A stretch of DNA of 64,000 nucleotides from Geodermatophilus obscurus DSM 43160 (lineage in GTDB: Bacteria; Actinomycetota; Actinomycetes; Mycobacteriales; Geodermatophilaceae). The notes below the pieces were generated by a model. That model made no database searches. It was not told the origin of the DNA and saw only the letters and a program-made list of their open reading frames with translations. Location: positions 1,736,001-1,800,000 of the forward strand of contig NC_013757.1 of the NCBI RefSeq assembly GCF_000025345.1, given 5' to 3'. Positions within the stretch are counted from its first letter, which is position 1. Every line of letters begins with the position of its first letter. Shown here in pieces: positions 62,479 to 64,000 of this stretch. Position numbers and translations under genes: made by a program.

Positions 62479-64000
62479 CCTCCGCCATCCCCGTCACCGC
62501 CCACGAGCCGGGCGAGGAGCGCCCGGCCCGGCCGCTGACGATGTTCGGCCCGGACTTCCCCTTCGCCTACGACGACTGGCTGGCCTCCCCGGCCGGGCTC
62601 GGCGAGGTGCCCGAGGCCCAGTACGGCACCGAGGTCGCCGTCATCGGCGGCGGCCTGTCGGGCATCGTCACCGCCTACGAGCTGCTGAAGCTGGGCCTCA
62701 AGCCGGTCGTCTACGAGGCCCACGAGATCGGCGGCCGGCTGCGCTCGGTCGGGTTCGAGGGCCACCCCGGCGTGGTGGCCGAGATGGGCGCGATGCGCTT
62801 CCCGCCGTCATCCACCGCCTTGTTCTCCTACGTGCGCGACCTCGGCCTGCGGACGACGCGCTTCCCGAACCCGCTCGACGTCGCCACCCCCAGCACCGTC
62901 GTCGACCTCAAGGGCGAGACGCACTACGCGCACACGCTCGACGACCTGCCCCCGCTCTACCGCGAGGTCGCCGACGCCTGGCACGAGACGCTCGTCGCCG
63001 GCGCCCGCCTCGAGGAGATGCAGCGGGCGATCCGCGACCGCGACGTCAAGACGATCAAGGTGATCTGGGACGAGCTGGTCGAGCAGCTGGACGACACCAC
63101 CTTCTACGGGTTCCTCGCCGCGTCGCCCGCGTTCCGGTCCTTCCGGCACCGCGAGGTCTTCGGGCAGGTCGGCTTCGGCACCGGCGGCTGGGACACCGAC
63201 TACCCGAACTCGATGCTGGAGATCCTGCGGGTGGTCTACACCGCCGCCGACGACGACCACCTGTCGATCGTGGGCGGCTCCCAGCAGATCCCGGTCGGGC
63301 TGTGGCGCCGCGAGGTCGGGGCGCCGGTGCACTGGCCGGCCGGCACCAGCCTGGCGTCGCTGCACCCGGGGGGGCGGCCGCTGCCCGGGGTGACCCGGCT
63401 GCACCGGACCGCGCCGAACTGCCTGACCGTCACCGACGAGGCCGGCGGCATCCGCACCTACGAGGCGGCGGTGTTCACCGCGCAGAGCTGGAACCTGCTC
63501 TCCCGCATCGTCTGCGACGAGGAGCTGTTCCCGATCGACCACTGGACGGCGATCGAGCGCACCCACTACATGGGCTCCACCAAGCTGTTCTGCCTGGTCG
63601 ACCGGCCGTTCTGGAAGGACGTCGACCCGCAGACCGGCCGGCACCGGATGAGCATGACGCTGTCGGACCGGATGACCCGCGGCACCTACCTGCTCGACCA
63701 GGGCGAGGGAAAGCCCGGCCTGATCTGCCTGAGCTACACCTGGGCCGACGACTCGCTGAAGTGGCTGCCGCTGTCGGCGACCGAGCGCATGGAGGTCATG
63801 CTGGCCTCGCTGCGCGAGATCTACCCCGACGTCGACCTGCGCCGGCACGTCATCGCCTCGCCGGTGACCGTGTCGTGGGAGTCCGAGCGCGACTTCATGG
63901 GCGCGTTCAAGGCCAACCTGCCGGGTCACTACCGCTACCAGCGGCGGCTGTTCACCCACTTCAAGCAGGACGAGCTGCCCGAGCAGTACCGCGGCCTGTT
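62475..64000 (+). CDS. FAD-dependent amino-acid monooxygenase/oxidase, partial
   Basis: The first 508 residues of a flavin amine oxidase-fold protein that runs off the window. The FAD motif is VAVIGGGLSGIVTAYELLKLGLKPVVYEA near 54-82, then GGRLRSVGF and AEMGAMRFPPSS, the form typical of tryptophan/arginine 2-monooxygenase-like enzymes, and HYMGSTKLFCLVDRPFW. With the nitrilase-type amidase, permease and ureohydrolase, arginine 2-monooxygenase (arginine to 4-guanidinobutyramide) is the best reading. ATG at 62475 overlaps the amidase stop. An amine or other amino-acid oxidase remains possible. Confidence 0.83.
   Translation, partial: MTSAIPVTAHEPGEERPARPLTMFGPDFPFAYDDWLASPAGLGEVPEAQYGTEVAVIGGGLSGIVTAYELLKLGLKPVVYEAHEIGGRLRSVGFEGHPGVVAEMGAMRFPPSSTALFSYVRDLGLRTTRFPNPLDVATPSTVVDLKGETHYAHTLDDLPPLYREVADAWHETLVAGARLEEMQRAIRDRDVKTIKVIWDELVEQLDDTTFYGFLAASPAFRSFRHREVFGQVGFGTGGWDTDYPNSMLEILRVVYTAADDDHLSIVGGSQQIPVGLWRREVGAPVHWPAGTSLASLHPGGRPLPGVTRLHRTAPNCLTVTDEAGGIRTYEAAVFTAQSWNLLSRIVCDEELFPIDHWTAIERTHYMGSTKLFCLVDRPFWKDVDPQTGRHRMSMTLSDRMTRGTYLLDQGEGKPGLICLSYTWADDSLKWLPLSATERMEVMLASLREIYPDVDLRRHVIASPVTVSWESERDFMGAFKANLPGHYRYQRRLFTHFKQDELPEQYRGL

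Overview
The window is very GC-rich, shows strong G/C preference at third codon positions, many GTG starts, 4-nt ATGA/GTGA overlaps and at least one clear leaderless-type start. Together with the gene families this points to a high-GC actinobacterium; Geodermatophilaceae (Blastococcus, Geodermatophilus, Modestobacter) is my best guess from general resemblance, not from a search.

Layout. (1) 1-13.2 kb is an accessory island at a tRNA-Asn attachment site. Two 177-bp direct repeats (16-192 and 12670-12846) are C-terminal relics of the same tyrosine recombinase, and a 33-bp tRNA-Asn 3' end lies at 12466-12498. Between them sit a MalT-like LuxR regulator, an AfsR/SARP-like regulator, three DUF4386 membrane proteins, an ABC exporter pair, one intact and one broken quinone oxidoreductase. 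An IS5-type transposase relic follows. (2) 13.4-16.9 kb: a NodB-like deacetylase, a SixA-type phosphatase, a small membrane protein and a lipoprotein. (3) 17.05-27.05 kb: csoR (apparent frameshift) with a CsoR-box-like operator, copZ, a hydrophobic small protein, then a compact set of complex-I-like membrane subunits, NuoA, H, J, K, L, M and N. The place of NuoB-C-D is taken by one 586-residue protein: a cysteine-free NuoB-like N-terminus, a 220-residue His/Gly/Met repeat region and an unrecognised C-terminus. No Fe-S, flavin or NADH subunit is present. I consider this copper-associated complex-I-like module the best candidate for an undescribed system. (4) 27.3-32.6 kb: an NRDE protein, a 34-residue ORF, a UvrA-like ABC protein, and a TrpB2 gene preceded by an 18-codon leader peptide with three Trp codons and mutually exclusive RNA pairings.

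(5) 32.8-39.1 kb: choline/betaine genes (betB, betT, betA) and an internally deleted Rieske oxygenase. (6) 39.4-48.7 kb: a GntR-controlled sugar-acid or polyol cluster (2-hydroxyacid dehydrogenase, GntP permease, split transketolase, two SDRs, a hydroxypyruvate-isomerase relic, an aldehyde dehydrogenase) with a shared palindromic operator. (7) 48.8-64 kb: genes that could make a full arginine oxygenase route: a FAD amine/amino-acid oxygenase (runs off the right edge), a nitrilase-type amidohydrolase, an APC permease, a ureohydrolase, GABA aminotransferase, two aldehyde dehydrogenases and an NAD-glutamate dehydrogenase, with PucR, Lrp and XRE-cupin regulators.

Several genes have lost their middle or their end but kept terminal sequence (integrase, Rieske oxygenase, hydroxypyruvate isomerase, quinone oxidoreductase). 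Two genes carry a one-G excess in a GGG tract, which may be real or a sequencing artefact.
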